Origin: Triops longicaudatus | Lineage: Eukaryota > Arthropoda > Branchiopoda > Notostraca > Triopsidae | Length of the DNA: 64,000 nucleotides | Reading direction: 5' to 3' | NCBI GenBank assembly: GCA_022885665.1 | Contig: JAGQDJ010000082.1 | Coordinates: forward strand, 62,001-126,000 | Part shown: positions 62,223 through 64,000 of the stretch, in pieces | How the letters are laid out: each line of letters begins with the position of its first letter | Position numbering within the stretch: the first letter of the stretch is position 1 | Notes under the pieces: generated by a model | What the model was told of the DNA's origin: nothing | Database searches by the model: none | What the model saw: the letters and a program-made list of their open reading frames with translations, nothing else | Translations under genes and position numbers: made by a program

Positions 62223-64000
62223 CTGTAAAAAATGCAACAAAAGAACATGTAATCAACCCTATTTCACAGCAAAGCTTGCACCATGTTTGCAACGCGCAAA
62301 TAGTTTAACAATAAAAAATCTATTGAAGTTTGTCAGAAAAAAAAATAATGAAAACTTCAGAGTCACGACGATGCAAAATGAACGATAACAATCCAATTTA
62401 GTGGAGGTTCAGGGAAGTTGAGAAGTAAATTGTGTTGAAGATTCCCGAACGCGGCTCTTGGTTCCGACGAGCAATCAAGTTACGGGCTTGGGAGACGCAG
62501 GCGAAAGGCACACTTATGCTGGCCCCCGTAACCCCCCAAGAAATGAGTGTGAATCATAAATCCTCTTTAAGTCTAAGGAGAGGTATGAAGGGTTTGTCCT
62601 GCACACCTGAATCTCCGCCCTGTTCATAGCCCACCCGTAGCTTTTTTCGTCCACCAGAAAGAAAAAGGGCCGCCTCTTTTTGGTCCAAAACTAACTTCGG
62701 TGAGTGGAAACTTAACTTGTTATATCACGACGCTTTGCGAGTCGTCCGGTTCTAAATTACTGCTCACTTTCACGCACATCTTTGCAATCTAAAAGAGCTT
62801 GCGTTTCTTCCTGTTACATTTTTTGCACAAAGCTAAGCACTTAGAGAACAACGCTTGCACCAAAAAAAAACATATTTGACCAACGAAAATTGCAAGTTTA
62901 AGCCAACTCAAACATAAGAGAAAAAATGTCTAAGTTAAACTACTTTATACAAGATTCGACTCTAGTGAAATAGAACTAGAACTCAATGAATCGAATCGAC
63001 AAATCATGAAGTAAGTCATGGAGTTAAAAAACAATAGCAATTTCTGCAACTTTAATATTGTCACCTTCTGCCACTAAAGCAATATCTAGGAAAACTAGCT
63101 TCAGCAATTCTTCTGCTGACATCATGTGTATGTAACCCGTGTTTGCGTGTCATGTTACCGGTGTGTTCTGTGACAGTTTAAGAATTCGTACAGCTCAATC
63201 ATTTTGAGGGAAAAGAAAAGCTAAAAATCTACTACGGGTGAACGACGAATTGGACAGAGGTTGTATTATCCAACTATTGTGTATGTTCATGCCATTGTCA
63301 AAGGATATCAGCGAGTGATTTCAACGCATGGCAGGCAGTCTTTCAGTCCATCGTTAAGGTCGAATGATTCGTTGCGTATAGACACATGAAAGTTTTCGCT
63401 CTCGGACTTCATAAATGAAATTTGACAGCGTACGACATAAGCTTATCTCGTTGGAATTAGAATGCGAAGACATATTCCTGAAATGTATCTTCAAACCGGG
63501 ATCTGGGTTGCAAGGCAAGCAAGAAAGGATTCTAGTACGTCCGAAGACTTTGGCACTTGTCTGCCAAGAAAAACTACAACAGCCAAGTTTGTTGTTGTTG
63601 TGTACCAACTCGCAGAAAAGCTCCTAGACATATCATTTTCACGGTTAATTGTTCTTGATGAGTCGAAAAACTTGAGCAAGCTGAAGTGAGCTTGCTCGAA
63701 CCCAAGAGGGAACCTGAAGAGCCCGGCGCCAGTGACGGCTCGAAAGGTGCTCAAGATTAACCGCAGCAGCGGAACTTTTCTTCATTCGCCGCAAACCATA
63801 TTTCTTAAATAATAGGAGCACATTAGCAGTTTCCATTTCAGTTAACTAAAGCAAGCTCTGAATTCTTTATTTTTACAGCTCATACTCGCTTTTCCCATGT
63901 TTCGTTCACTCGGTGGGTCCAACATCCCTCCTCCTGTTCAGTCCAGTCAAGTTGTTGATGTTGGCAGAAAACCGTGTTGGCAACCGCTAAGTCGGCGAAG
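62223..64000 (-). other. Spineless upstream intron, to window end
   Basis: The bHLH exon has a clear acceptor (TTTTTTACAG) at its 5' edge, so this stretch is intron. I searched the minus strand for the basic N-terminal exon typical of Ahr/spineless (a YATKRRRR-like end in phase 2) and found none. ORFs at 63415-63836 on both strands look random. Confidence 0.55.

Noticed and set aside
63645..63836. Minus-strand ORF METANVLLLFKKYGLRRMKK as the missing first spineless exon
   Set aside because: It lacks the basic YATKRRRR-like end expected before the bHLH, and no donor in phase 2 follows.
1..64000. CRISPR arrays, operons, ribosome binding sites
   Set aside because: The genes are spliced and eukaryotic; no spaced direct repeats of CRISPR type exist. 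The 18-kb tandem array has units of about 150 bp.
1..64000. tRNA genes
   Set aside because: By-eye search for B-box strings (GGTTCGANTCC-like) found only chance matches such as 26660-26675, which lies inside a POLQ exon; a tRNAscan run would settle it.

Overview
The window is animal nuclear DNA, AT-rich, with spliced genes (many introns of about 55-65 bp, GT..AG, T-rich 3' ends). Gene content points to an arthropod: a spineless/Ahr gene whose bHLH, PAS and C-terminal exons resemble the arthropod spineless type, a half pint/PUF60 gene, a PAT1 gene and a king-tubby-like gene. No prokaryotic features, CRISPR arrays, rRNA genes or convincing tRNA genes were seen. The exact order cannot be named from sequence alone. 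I reconstructed exon-intron structures by hand from reading frames, splice sites and family conservation; they agree in phase except where stated.

Layout. 1-31 kb is compact: PUF60 (minus, 3' end off-window), PAT1/PATL1 (minus), tubby (minus), POLR1D/RPAC2 (plus), ETFRF1/LYRM5 (minus), SDHAF2 (plus), cytosolic-type cysteinyl-tRNA synthetase (minus), a repeat-rich 4.7 kb gap with unrecognised exon-like ORFs, then a complete DNA polymerase theta gene (minus, 25 exons, about 1965 aa). 30-36 kb is a gene-poor spacer holding a small ORF with an in-frame stop, a short inverted-repeat element and weak ORFs. 36.3-64 kb is almost wholly one gene on the minus strand, spineless/Ahr, with eight recognised exons spread over 26 kb; its first coding exon was not found and is probably to the right of the window.

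The genes are mostly housekeeping: RNA processing and decay (PUF60, PAT1), Pol I/III transcription (POLR1D), translation (CARS), mitochondrial flavoprotein maturation (ETFRF1 and SDHAF2, head to head over 245 bp), membrane-lipid/ciliary signalling (tubby), microhomology-mediated break repair (POLQ), and one developmental bHLH-PAS regulator (spineless). Points worth a second look: a 29-nt poly(U) tract plus GU repeat at a 3' splice site of the PUF60 gene itself, whose product is a poly(U)-binding splicing factor; the divergent pair of two mitochondrial FAD-handling factors; a GC-AG intron and an awkward splice junction in POLQ; a hAT-type MITE with perfect target duplication; and a 38-bp near-identical motif occurring twice in the large spineless intron.
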